Both the position numbers and the translations under genes were made by a program. The notes under the pieces are model-generated. The model was not told the origin of the DNA, did no database searches, and saw nothing but the letters and a program-made list of their open reading frames with translations. Below are positions 33,905-43,966 of a DNA stretch of 64,000 nucleotides, piece by piece (positions within the stretch are counted from its first letter, which is position 1; every line of letters starts with the position of its first letter). This DNA comes from Cyathus striatus (lineage: Eukaryota; Basidiomycota; Agaricomycetes; Agaricales; Nidulariaceae), in the NCBI GenBank assembly GCA_025738555.1, contig JAOVFP010000020.1, forward strand, positions 1,488,001-1,552,000, read 5' to 3'.

Positions 33905-34206
33905 ATGCGTTTCGCACTCATCTACTTCTTCCTCTCGTCCCTCCTGGTGCTCATCATGGCCACAGCATCTCCCGAACCAGAACCCATCGTCATCCTCGAC
34001 TCCGCCTCTCTACCCCCGTCGAAGACACCGAGATAAAGCCGGCAGCATGGTCACGCCACTCCAAGAAACTCGCCCGCATTGCGTCGCCGTTAAGTTTCAT
34101 GGCTTCCATCGCACGGAAAGAGCCCAGTGACTCAGAGGATGCTTCGAAATCCGAGACTCAGCCGCGCAGGAGGTTGAATCGCCCCCGGAGGAGACCCCAC
34201 CCATGA
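33905..34206 (+). CDS. Small secreted basic protein or peptide precursor (one frame break)
   Basis: ATG 33905 opens a clear signal peptide (MRFALIYFFLSSLLVLIMAT) with likely cleavage near ASPEPEP. The first frame ends soon after a run of five C at 34013-34017. With one more C the frame would continue into EDTEIKPAAWSRHSKKLARI, FMASIARKEPSDSEDASKS and a basic end QPRRRLNRPRRRPHP, stop TGA 34204-34206. Dibasic and Arg-rich sites (SKK, RRR) suggest possible processing. The strong coding look on both sides of a homopolymer suggests a miscounted C-run. Function unknown. Confidence 0.5.
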
Positions 34207-34748
34207 GCGTTTCAAAATCACATGACGGGTTGTCTTTTAGTGTATATTTAGGACGTAAGTAATTCTGGCTGTGCTCCACGTATTGTTTACTTACTGAGCG
34301 TCGTTTCAGTTTTTCATGGACTTTTCAGTTGCTACCCATAGACTTTTTCACTCGAACTTTTTACGTATTGCGACCACGGACTAATACCGCTACGATATCT
34401 TACGGACTTGTAGATGACTTACTCACCTATACTTGATTTGTATCACTACACTCATTCATGTCGCTCGTTGTCACGACCCCCCATGTACATTCAATGTACA
34501 CTTGAAAAGTACTTGAAAGTTCAACCTCAGGCCTCAGGCCTCATTGGAGACTATTGGTCGGTTACTTTGAATTTGTCGACTAATTGAATAGGGCACTGCA
34601 TCATCTCCGACCTCCTATAAAACTAGTGTTTAAACATGATATTTAGATGATCACATTCCAAAACAGACTCCTTGGCTGTCATCATCTTCGATAGTAGACT
34701 TTCCGCCTCTCTGGATATTCAATAAACCTATTATAAGCTAATAATTGT
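34207..34748. other. Intergenic region
   Basis: No gene recognised between the small secreted protein and the tRNA. Confidence 0.5.
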
Positions 34749-34840
34749 ACGCCGATGGTGAAGCGGTTATCATGCTTGCCTTCCATCCATTCCTATTGCA
34801 TAGAAAGCAAGCGGCAGGGGTTCGACTACCCTTCGGCGTA
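34749..34840 (+). tRNA. tRNA-Gly (anticodon UCC) with about 20-base intron
   Basis: A perfect seven-pair acceptor stem (ACGCCGA with TCGGCGT), a D-arm GTGA..TCAT, an anticodon stem CTTGC/GCAAG and a T-loop TTCGACT. Between the anticodon stems lie 27 bases, read as a 7-base loop with TCC plus a 20-base intron after position 37. Discriminator A at 34840, mature length about 72. Oddities: first base A rather than the usual G for glycine, and an apparent G-A mismatch closing the T-loop. It could therefore be a degenerate copy. Confidence 0.72.
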
Positions 34841-35187
34841 TAAATTATCACATAGGTTTTGCTTCATTAGGTTTATTATCTTATTTTTAGAACACGCTAT
34901 TAAAGCTTTCGCGCAGAATCAGCATTGATTCAGAGAGCTTAGACAATTAGAATCGAAAATACGAAACAGTTGGTCGGCTAGGAAAATGAAAGAAGCAGGC
35001 TGTCGTGTTCATGTTACTTATTATTATTATATTTCCTTTCGTTCCGTAGGATTTACCACTTTAATGATGCCGTATGTGCTACAATATAGTATGAGAAATT
35101 AAAAATGAAGATAATAGGAAGGCGAAGTAATAATCCTAAACGCGTCGTATTTATGAACCCAGCTGATAAAATCAAATTAAACCACAG
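34841..35187. other. AT-rich spacer
   Basis: No gene seen; 3' flank of the His-rich gene. Confidence 0.5.
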
Positions 35188-35985
35188 CTACGTCCTACTC
35201 AAAGCATTTCCACCCACATATCTTGGTACGGTAGCAGAAGCTGGTGTCGCCTTATTACTGCGTTTACACTTGAAGACTTTCACCAAGATCGTATCCCACC
35301 ACCTCGACAGAGACTTGCGCTTCTTAATCTGCTTTGCATTCTCGTCCTTTTTATACTTAGGAGAAGCGGGTGTTTTATAGAGTTTGTTAGTTGTACTCTG
35401 AGGGGGTTGCGATGGAACATTGTTGGTGGGAACCTCCGTCGTGTTCTGGGACTCCGAACGATGCACGCTCTGAGCAGTTGTGGGAGTATTTACTGAATTC
35501 AGAGGGCCAGGCTTTGTCTTCAACGCCATGGGCGTAGTTTTCTGTTCAGGTCGTACAACGTGTGTGTTCTTCAATACCTGCGTAACAGGACTGCCTTCCC
35601 TTCTCTCACTCAATTTTTTAGCTGAGTGGGGCGTCACACAATCGCGAATAGTCTCATAGGAGTAGTACCTATCTGGCGTACCAGAAGCTAAGGTATCCGA
35701 GTCTGTGCTATCTTGGCATGTAGGATCGGGAGTGCACATCGGAGGACTGTTCAAGTGGTGGTGAGGTTCGTGGCCTCCTAGATGGTGGTGGCAGTGGTGA
35801 CTGTCGTCACCGATGATGCCCAGGAGTCCAGCGTCGTTGCTGGGGTTCAATGCAGGGGTGGTGTCGTAGTTGGTGGGTGATTCAGTGAAGTTATAAATCG
35901 TGTCAACGATGGGAGCGGCATTATAGGAGGAGCTTCCGTAGTCGGTCGACGGTGAACAGCCGGCGTCGTAGCTACCGTCACACAT
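35188..35985 (-). CDS. His-rich, basic-tailed hypothetical protein (265 residues)
   Basis: A single uninterrupted frame from ATG 35983-35985. The N-terminal 60 residues are Ser/Thr/Tyr/Asn-rich (MCDGSYDAGCSPSTDYGSSS). Then a His cluster (DDSHHCHHHLGGHEPHHHL, about 35735-35795) is followed by PPMCTPDPTCQD, a Pro/Thr/Ser-rich middle, and a basic end with KKRKSLSRWWDTILVKVFKC. The His/Cys cluster could bind metal. No signal peptide, no membrane segment, no family recognised. Intronless, unlike its neighbours. Confidence 0.5.
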   Translation of the reverse strand: MCDGSYDAGCSPSTDYGSSSYNAAPIVDTIYNFTESPTNYDTTPALNPSNDAGLLGIIGDDSHHCHHHLGGHEPHHHLNSPPMCTPDPTCQDSTDSDTLASGTPDRYYSYETIRDCVTPHSAKKLSERREGSPVTQVLKNTHVVRPEQKTTPMALKTKPGPLNSVNTPTTAQSVHRSESQNTTEVPTNNVPSQPPQSTTNKLYKTPASPKYKKDENAKQIKKRKSLSRWWDTILVKVFKCKRSNKATPASATVPRYVGGNALSRT

Positions 35986-36946
35986 TGTTGAGAAGTATAA
36001 GATCTACGTGAGCAAAATCAAGGAGAATGGTAGATTCAGTGCATTACAAGGGAGCTTTTTATACACCTTATGGGAGCTATCATTGAATGACGCGCCACTG
36101 AATTCAACCAGGATGATCGAGGAGTGCTAGTGAGTCAACTGTTTTCAATTATAGCGTTCCACTTACTCATTTTGGAGCTTCGGAGGCGGTGAGTTATAGA
36201 AATTGAATGTAGTAGCTCATGTACATAATAGTTGGTTCCAAGTTAGTTTAGCAGCGTTCTGGAGTCTGGACACTTGAAGCTGTGCGCTAATGACGATGAA
36301 AAATAAAACCAAATACTTGACCCCTGCACATCGACAGCATTGAAACGTTTACACCATACATATTCACAACGTATTCATTCTTACTCCGAATCCACTCGAG
36401 TACACAGTACCAGTGCCGTGCTTGACAATTATTCAATAGTCCGCTATTCAATATTCAGGTCTCAGATCTCAGATCTCAGGTATGATTTCAACTTGTAAGT
36501 ACTGTACTAACATAATCAATTCGGCACCCTTCACAGTGCGTTACATTCCAAACCCATAGATACATTCAGCACTTGAAGATTTTAGGTGTTACATATTGTA
36601 ATTTTCGGCATGTCAAGTATTTTATTGTTACATATAGCTTTAAAATTAAAGTAATGCTATCTAGTGAATAAATGGTGCTATGTTTCTATGACGAATGTTG
36701 CTTGTAGTGCCCGAACGATTGCTGGTTCAAATCCCTTCGGAGTACAATTATTTACTTCTTTGAATATCGTAACCAGTCGTTGGCCATTTAAGCACAAGCA
36801 TTGATATTGAATACATATTCAATCAAGTAATCAAGGTACATCAAGCTATGCTAACGTTCTACAATAACTTGTACAGTAGTTTAGAGACAAATACACACCT
36901 TAAAAAATGATACTTTTTGAAGGAGACAAAAATTTCGGCATTTCTA
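35986..36946. other. AT-rich spacer with short direct repeats
   Basis: Contains a short tandem AGATCTC repeat (about 36459-36478) and a tRNA-like 3' fragment near 36725-36748. No gene. Confidence 0.4.
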
Positions 36947-36978
36947 TGGTGCAGGGCACTTAGTCACCTCCACTTTTG
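36947..36978 (+). repeat. Left terminal inverted repeat of the Tc1-type element
   Basis: Starts TGGTGCAGGGC directly after TA. Pairs with 38738-38769 with two mismatches. Confidence 0.8.
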
Positions 36979-37189
36979 TATAACTAAAATTAAGCCGTGG
37001 GAAACCTTTTTTTTCCTTATTCCTCTGACCAAAATGATTCTTTTGGCAAGGGGAACAAAATGCTCAGACGAATTTTCGAAATTCCCAAAACTGACGGAGT
37101 TATAATTTTTGTCTGATCTAAATTCCGCCGCCTTATGTAATTATTACCATATATAGTTATATTACTTAATTTGGTGATATTAGTCATCA

Positions 37190-37740
37190 AATGCAGACGC
37201 AACTGTCTCAGGAATCCGACAATGAGAGGTATAACGTCTGGATGAAAACTGTTTTATCTTCATTTGTGCTTCTTTTGCCCCGAGACCTTCACAATAAGCA
37301 TCCATCCAACAAATCATGCAATGTTCCCATTTTCATATGAACTCAACAGGCACCAATTCAAGTGATTTTGGTAGATTTTCTTGTAGTGAAGTGAAAGTGC
37401 CATCACAGAGTTCTCTGAGATATCGCTTTATTGACCACCAGAAGTACTCAATAAAATTGAGTTCACAATGGAATTTCAGTAAGAAGATGCAAAGATGGCC
37501 AGCATCCTCAATTACCTCCTGTATAAGTGACTTCTGCTCCTGAAAATCAGGCTGAAGTTCCAATATGCATCATGCACAACAGTCTGATACATCAGATTTG
37601 CACTTCCCAGATGTTTCACCACCTTTCTTTTGTGTGCACAATTTCTTAAGACCCTCCATTGCAAGTCCTCGTTCCTTAAGCTCTTGAGCTCACACAAGGG
37701 GTATCTTTTGAGACTTACATGGTCCAGGAATAGTATTAGA
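37190..37740 (-). pseudogene. Transposase remnant (DDE, IS630/Tc1-like)
   Basis: One minus-strand frame reads ELKERGLAMEGLKKLCTQKK, a TGA, then ILELQPDFQEQKSLIQEV, AGHLCIFLLKFHCELNFIEY with following FWW (the terminal catalytic Glu of the DDE triad in NFIE.FW), NLPKSLELVPVEFI, a TGA, KWEHCMICWMDAYCEGLG and KQFSSRRYTSHCRIPET. The internal stops and several Cys residues sit where relatives have Arg (CGN to TGN), so the gene is dead by transition mutations. Full-length relatives extend further N-terminally; here the upstream part is not recognisable. Confidence 0.75.
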
Positions 37741-38737
37741 GGTATAATAATTGTAGATACATATCTCAAATGATAAATCGATGCCCAGATAATTTCATAA
37801 ATCCTAGGGCTGGCTCACACCGGCATAGCCCACTACCTAGTACCTAAGTATTCCATGATCATTGATCAGTGCCCAGTGCTTAGTGCTTAAGTAGCTACAA
37901 TTTTTTTTTAATATTGAATACAACTGTGTAGCATAAAAAGATAGAACAAATAACCTAGTAATTTTCAAACATTTAATGGGCATGCCTGTAGGCTGTGGTG
38001 TTGAATAGTAGGAATTTAGGTCTAGTCTGATAACCAGCTATTGAAGATTACAGCTCAGAATCAGGGAGGGGTAGCAGGAGCGTGCACTCAGTCTCATACA
38101 CTCAGAAGAAGACTTAGATATTCAGCACTCAGCAGTCAGAAGGTTTCACTGAAAAGAGCGAACCATATGTATTTACACGTTATCTATGGTAATTATTGCA
38201 TTGCACAGTGGGAAAGAATTCATTTGCTCTAGTAGGCCTTCGGTAAAGTGCAATAATCTCTCAGCAATGACTGGTTTTTGAAAACGTCAAGATATAGAGT
38301 ACTATCAAGGGACAGAGCAAGCAGCATTGAGTACTACAGTGACATAAGCTACTCAGAACATAATGGATATATATACAGGCTTACAGCCCACTTACCACTG
38401 ACTGCATATGAAATAATCGTGTTTTGGTGATCTGCGTCCATTCAAAGCCCAGTTGTACTCCATCGATGTGTAGAAAACTTATTTAAGTGACTTGCAAGTG
38501 GATTTCATTGACAAAGAGGAGCTGTTGGGGAACTAAGTATCATCTGGATCAGTACAGACTGAGATGTGTAAAGTTAGACGCTTGCACTTGGGTGCTACAT
38601 CATTCAGCAAACAGCTGTAAACTCAACTGCACAGCATAAAATTCCCCGCATAACCGCAAGAATCTGGTGCACCCTATAACCCTACTACTTTAAAAGGTAG
38701 TGGGAATTTTTTTTTGACTGCTGATTCCACTGCTATC

Positions 38738-38769
38738 CAAAAGTGGAGCTGACTAAGCGCCCTGCACCA
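38738..38769 (-). repeat. Right terminal inverted repeat of the Tc1-type element
   Basis: Ends GCCCTGCACCA directly before TA. Reverse complement matches the left repeat at 30 of 32 positions. Confidence 0.8.
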
Positions 38770-38771
38770 TA

Positions 38772-39276
38772 TATCAGATGCATTACTTACCCTTAAATTT
38801 CGGCATACCCGGCAGGTGCGTTATGCGTTACTGCCAAATTGATTGTGTAGTACAGTACTTTGTATTAGTAGTATGACATCTTGCTAACATTTTTATTTTG
38901 AATGATGTTTGATCCTCGCCATTACTAGTAGTACAGTTATTGCTTTCCATTCAACTTGATGCTTTCCTTTACTTACTGTTGTAATATTGAACAAGTAGTT
39001 GCTCATCGATATTCACATAAATTTTGTTAACATATCCCTGATTCTATGCTTTTATACAGACATAAAGACTTTTAGCTTCTTTGTGATTAATTGTCCAAGA
39101 AATATTGTTTTTTAAATCTCAATCATAATGGAAGTCAATGTGTGCTGCTTGAAAAACTTAAAACATGTAAGTATATATGCACCATAAAAGTTGAGAGTTG
39201 AAAAACCTGTATGCTGTATGTATTTGCAAACTGTATGTATACTTATCTTGTGCCAAGGTAAAAATATTGAAATGAT
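38772..39276. other. AT-rich spacer between transposons
   Basis: No gene recognised. Confidence 0.5.
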
Positions 39277-39362
39277 CAGGGGGCTGCCATTACTGCAATT
39301 TCCAAAAGTAGCATCTATGACCCCATGGGAAGTGGCTGTGGCCGCGCATGGAAACTGATTGT

Positions 39363-40887
39363 GGGGATGCCCAATGCCTATATGTCACGTGGCCCACAAA
39401 TGTCACAGCGCGTCACACTGCTGTCACAAAACCTGAAGTCGGCCTGTTTTACCTCAATCTTTCATCAAATTGACACAAAATTTTTACCATCATGTAGCTT
39501 AGGGCATGTAGAATACACATCCATGTACATATAAACTGTAAAACAACTATCTAAAGTGCAAGGCATAGAATATATGAAGTTCATGTTTGCACATGTTTGC
39601 TTTGGTCATAGGGCAGCACTAAATTGTATAGAACGAAGCAACCACTGCACAGATTGATGTAATATATAGAGAAAATGTGTACTAATGATCAACTACTACA
39701 ACTCTCCGCATTTATATTTTTTATTTTCAAACTTACATGTGCAGAAATCATAAATTTTCGAGTGAAGTACACTATTTGCCATGAATATATCAATTTTAAT
39801 GTAAATATATCCAATTTTGCTTCAGTATTCTACCTACGAGTTGTATAAATCGATCCTGGAGTATACTGTGTGTAGATAAAATGGGGAATGAATGAAGAAG
39901 CATTAAACCATGTTGTCGAAGCATGTAATCAATATCTGAGCCCATGTTTGCACATGTTTGCTTTGGTCATAGGGTAGCACTAAATTGTATAGAACGAAGC
40001 AACCACTGCACGGATCGATATGATTAATAGAGCGTTTTCACACTACTCATCAATGGCTACAATACTCCGCATTTAGATTTTTTATTTTCATACTTGCATA
40101 TGCAGAAATCATAATTTATCGAGCTAAGTACACTGTTTCTGCCATGAATATATAGCATTTTAATATAAATATATAAAATTATGGCTCAATAATCTACTTA
40201 TATACTGTAGAAATAAATCTCAAAGTATCCCGAGTGTATAGATCGAATGGAGTGATGAAAGAAGAAGTGTTAAGTCATGTTGTCGAAGCATGGAATCTAT
40301 TAAGTTCTTATTTGTACATGCTTGCTTTGGCCTTAGGGCACCTCACAGTAGGCCAGATACTAAATTGTATAGAACACAACAACCACTGCACGGATTGATA
40401 CGATATATAGAGCGTTTTTGCACTACTCATCGATGGCTACAACTCTCCGCATTTAGATTTTTTATTTATGGATCAGAATATGTAGAAGTAGCGATTTTTC
40501 TGGTTGAAATATGCCTTATGGTGTCAAATTAAAAATTCTAATCGCGGGCGTATGTTCTCCTCAATGAGTAGTACAATTTTGCTCTATAACACAAGTCGAT
40601 CCGATAACTGTGTGTTGAGTTCTATTCTAAATGGTTTTCCCCTGCCAAAATTGCACAGATTATGAAACTATCTGAGTTTTCTGTCGTTATATTTATGTAT
40701 ACTTCGAAACAAAACATTTTATATATTGGACTAATTTATAAAAACATAATACAAGTTATTACATGATGGTAGATTACATGTGGAAAGAGGAATGTCGAAA
40801 AATATGTCTGACTTCAAGTTTCAGGACTGTCACACGGTGTGACTATGTGTCACGGCGCGGCGCCATAACCGAGGATTGGGCATCCCC
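39363..40887. mobile_element. Nested 1.5 kb non-coding element with 9-base target duplication
   Basis: Ends are GGGGATGCCCAAT (39363) and its inverse ATTGGGCATCCCC (40887). Flanks are identical ACTGATTGT (39354-39362 and 40888-40896). The uninterrupted right arm of the host element reads ACTGATCGTAACC at this place, showing the empty site. A 9-base duplication fits Mutator-like elements. No transposase; the interior is AT-rich with three tandem repeats. Confidence 0.8.
39582..40640 (+). repeat. Three tandem repeats of about 362 bases
   Basis: Units begin near 39582, 39943 and 40307 (periods 361 and 364). Shared blocks include TTTGCTTTGGTCATAGGG, ACTAAATTGTATAGAAC, CAACCACTGCAC, CTCCGCATTTA and TGTTGTCGAAGCATG. 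The first two copies are closest; the third has a small insertion after its AGGGCA block (TTAGGGCACCTCACAGTAGG, about 40334-40353) and diverges after about 40480. Confidence 0.8.
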
Positions 40888-41068
40888 ACTGATTGTAACC
40901 AGTAGCCGGTAAGTCACGTGACTTCGGTGCGCACGCGTGCACATTGTAGTTAACTTGATTATTTCATGTGCAATGTGCACACATTGAACTGCTGAGACTG
41001 CCACACATCACCAGGCTACAAGTAATTTTTATACACAGTATAATACATAAATATACCTAAACTACTGA

Positions 41069-41605
41069 TTATTTATTTTTCTGTTTCTTTCCTTTTGGAA
41101 CAGCTTGCTGATCACTTACAGATCTTATTCTTTTCTTCTTGTCTTTCAAATCATTCTGAACATGTACAATGTCATCACTGCTTCCTATCCCATATTCATC
41201 TCTAAAAAATAGTGTTGCCTCATAAGGAATATTCATTAGTCTTTCTTCTTCTTTTGAAATGAAAATGTCCACCAATAGCTGCCCAGAGATTTTAGTATTT
41301 AAATATTTTCCAGGCTGTGAGGGATCTTCTATTCCATGAAATATAAGAAAATGATTGATTGCATTATATTTCCAGATGGTTTTTAGGACACCAGATATGG
41401 ATGGTAGACAAAATGGGCAGTGAATAGGAACATTGGTGCAATGGTTTGAAGGTTTACAGATTGTTGTAGCTTTGTATTTCATGCTTATATCTTGATATTC
41501 ACAGGTAGATGTTATAGATCCAGCTCCATCTCTCTTCTTTGTAAGAGTTGTTATGCAAACATCTTCTCTTCCACAAAATCCACATGGTTCTACTTCAATC
41601 TACAA
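41069..41605 (-). CDS. Zinc-finger-like fungal protein carried by the transposon
   Basis: A minus-strand frame with an intron acceptor (ATTGTAG) near 41603, then IEVEPCGFCGREDVCITTL, CEYQDISMKYKATTICKPSN, NVPIHCPFCLPSISG, TIWKYNAINHFLIFH, a Lys-rich tail ending PKGKKQKNK, stop at 41069. The pattern CGFC, C...C, CPFC, then IWKYN...H....H matches, from memory, a Cys/His domain that recurs in repeated genes of mushroom genomes. DNA binding is inference. Upstream exons were not found, so it may be a fragment. Confidence 0.55.
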
Positions 41606-43196
41606 TGTATTCAGGTGTTTGTTCTGCATCAGTAAATCAGTGAGAAACTTGCCAACAATTATGTGCCTTACAATCAGACGCTCAAATTACTCCAGATCAA
41701 AAGTGATTATGAGACATTAGGAGCTTATAGTAACTGTGGTATGTCATCATGATTGGCTCCCAACAATAAAAGGTGCTCACTACTTCCCACCACTTTACAT
41801 TAAGATCGTAATACATCATAACATACTATAATTAATATCACAGTATCAGGATCATGTTATTATGAGCAGTACATGAGCATGTTTGAGTCTGAGTGTCACA
41901 TAATTCTGAGATTAGGATTATAATTGTCCAAAAAACATGCACAGAGTGCTCAGGTTGTCAATTATTTGCTAGAATACACATATTTCTGTTGTTAGGTCTA
42001 AGATCTAAGGCCTAAGGTCCAGCTATAATTTATTGTTGCCTCTGGTACGCTACAACACGAGTATATTAGTAGTCGGAAGTCCCCATATCTGCGCCTGCTA
42101 TGTATGACATCACCAGCTCCAAATATACCAAGGATTTCGAAAGGCATCTAGCATGTGCACTTGGACTTGGGAGTTGGAGCCCCATGACACCTTACAGCTC
42201 CATGACCCGGAGTATTTATAAGAGTGCTCCACATCTGAAAGCATATAAGCAGGCAGAATTCTACTGCATTGAAAGCACCACCCCCACTTGAGCCCCAATT
42301 TTTAAATCTCGTAAGTACCTTTCAATTTGCGCATAATCCCTTTAATTGGCCCCATATCTCAACCACTGCATGCTAGCTACTTAAACTATCCCAGTAGTCC
42401 TTACTGTTGTTACATGATAGATTACAACATTGTTACATACCATTTGTATATGTAGTATTCAAACAATAAAATAAAATTTAATGTCCTAATGAACAAGTAT
42501 TGTTAAGTTCACAACTACATAGTATTGATATCTATTAATCCACCATAGTTACAAGTTCCATATAACTACATAATAAAACATAATTCTATGTAATGTTAGA
42601 TAAACTTACAACATATATGTAACCATAGGCTGAATCATGATTCACCATCCAGAATTATCAAGTTGAGGGTAACTCAAGATTCATTAAGATCGATTATGAG
42701 ATGGTCATGGTATTATGGTAGATCATGTTAATTGTGGTGCATCGTGATGTGTTATAACCGCTCACGAGTTGGTCCAAAATTTAGTGATGTGTATTCTAAT
42801 TAGAAAGGAGGAAACAACTAGTTTTATAGTGATTCAGTGAGCAAAATATGCGAATAGTGTCTATTAATTAATTTAATTTAACTCTACAAGTATTTATCGA
42901 TTGTGATTTACAAGAAATACTTCAATTACAGTGCGTGGATCGATGAATAGTAATACACAGGTAATACAATGCGCGCGCGCGCGCACCGAAGTCAGGTGAC
43001 TTACCGGCTACCGGTTACGATCAGTTTCCGCGCGCGGCCACAGCCACTTCCCACGGGGTCATAGGATATGCTACTTTTGGAAATTGCAGTAACGGCGGCC
43101 CCCTGGAAACGATTCTCGTCAAAGTTCAAAAGATGTGTCCTCAGTAGTCGCCAAACGGGCTTAGGTGGAGGCTGAATGTTCAGAAAAATATTCCTT

Positions 43197-43966
43197 TCAG
43201 GTCCATATTGAGGATACCACCTCAGATCTGTTCAATGCCAAAATTGCGACGACGAAAATCGTCAGCGAAATAATCGCTGTCAGCAAAGTGAGCATGTACA
43301 GTTCCCAGGACATGTGTGGTTGGGCCCGACCAGGTGCATCGGCTCCCCTCCCAACCCCATTGATCTGTGATGAGGGCATGCGACGACTTCTTTCCTCCAG
43401 TAAACGAGCTTAAGAATAGAGCGGTATTATATTAGCAAGTAAAAACACATTTAACCAGAGAAGACATACCAGTGTCGTATATCACCAAGTCGCCTCCCAC
43501 AGTATATACCGTCGTGTTACCCACTTTCATGCGTTTAGCACCGTTTCCAAAGCCTTAAAATGAAACAGAAACAATTGAGCTTCACTGTAAGATTTGAATA
43601 TCGTACGTAGTCACGTACTCGTGCTGCGACCGGCATCATGTATTCGGTCTCGACGTTCTTCGAACGCAGAATGATCGACATCTTTGTCTGCGAAAGGTCG
43701 TGTAACTGCGGTATGTCGTTGCTGATGATCAATATACTTTCGGGGCACTACATTCGGGTCAGATATCGGAGTACATACAAATGAAATGATAACTACGAAC
43801 CGGTATTATGTTCCAACAGTCCTTCTCGTTCCGCACTTCTCTCTGCATCATCCAATATTGGTGACAGAGGACGGATATTTATACGCCCTGCGCGTCTCTT
43901 CGTTCTGTGTCCACCTATGGTTTCCATAGCGGCGCTAGCAGGAGAGGGTGGTCTGGTCGGGGGCAT
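43197..43966 (-). CDS. Small tail-anchored membrane protein, motif family member 1
   Basis: ATG 43964-43966 (MPPTRPPSPASAAMETIGGH). Four exons join with consistent phases: ...EGLLEHNT, then a hydrophilic exon (VPRKYIDHQQRHTAV to AGRSTS), a short exon FGNGAKRMKVGNTTVYTVGG with DLVIYDT, and a last exon ending in one membrane segment (YMLTLLTAIISLTIFVVAIL), stop TGA 43197-43199. The short third exon recurs in two other genes of this window. About 165 residues. The C-terminal anchor and cytosolic head suggest a tail-anchored protein. The transposon right end lies 92 bases beyond the stop. Function unknown. Confidence 0.6.

Larger units (their letters stand above)
36947..38769. mobile_element. Decayed Tc1/mariner-type DNA transposon
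   Basis: 1823 bases bounded by 32-base terminal inverted repeats (left 36947-36978, right 38738-38769) agreeing at 30 of 32 positions and beginning TGGTGCAGGGC. Both ends are flanked by TA (36945-36946 and 38770-38771), the target duplication of the IS630-Tc1-mariner superfamily. A broken transposase lies inside on the minus strand. The rest of the interior, to 38738, is AT-rich with no gene. Confidence 0.8.
39277..43105. mobile_element. Long-TIR DNA transposon (hAT-like ends) carrying a nested insertion
   Basis: Both ends begin CAGGGGGC in inverted orientation (left 39277, right 43105). The inverted repeats continue for about 130 bases once the nested insertion is removed: left 39277-39362 plus about 40897-40955, right about 42965-43105. 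They share TTACTGCAATTTCC, GTGGGAAGTGGCTGTGGCC and GGTAAGTCA.GTGACTTCGG type blocks. The flanks are an 8-base near-duplication, GAAATGAT (39269-39276) and GAAACGAT (43106-43113), differing by C to T at a CpG. The CAGGG terminus and 8-base duplication suggest hAT, but such long inverted repeats are unusual for hAT. No transposase is visible; the only coding segment is a zinc-finger-like ORF. Confidence 0.75.

Noticed and set aside
36708..36750. GCTGGTTCAAATCCCTTCGGAG, possible tRNA
   Set aside because: Resembles a T-arm and 3' acceptor strand, but no matching 5' acceptor strand or anticodon arm is present. At most a tRNA fragment.
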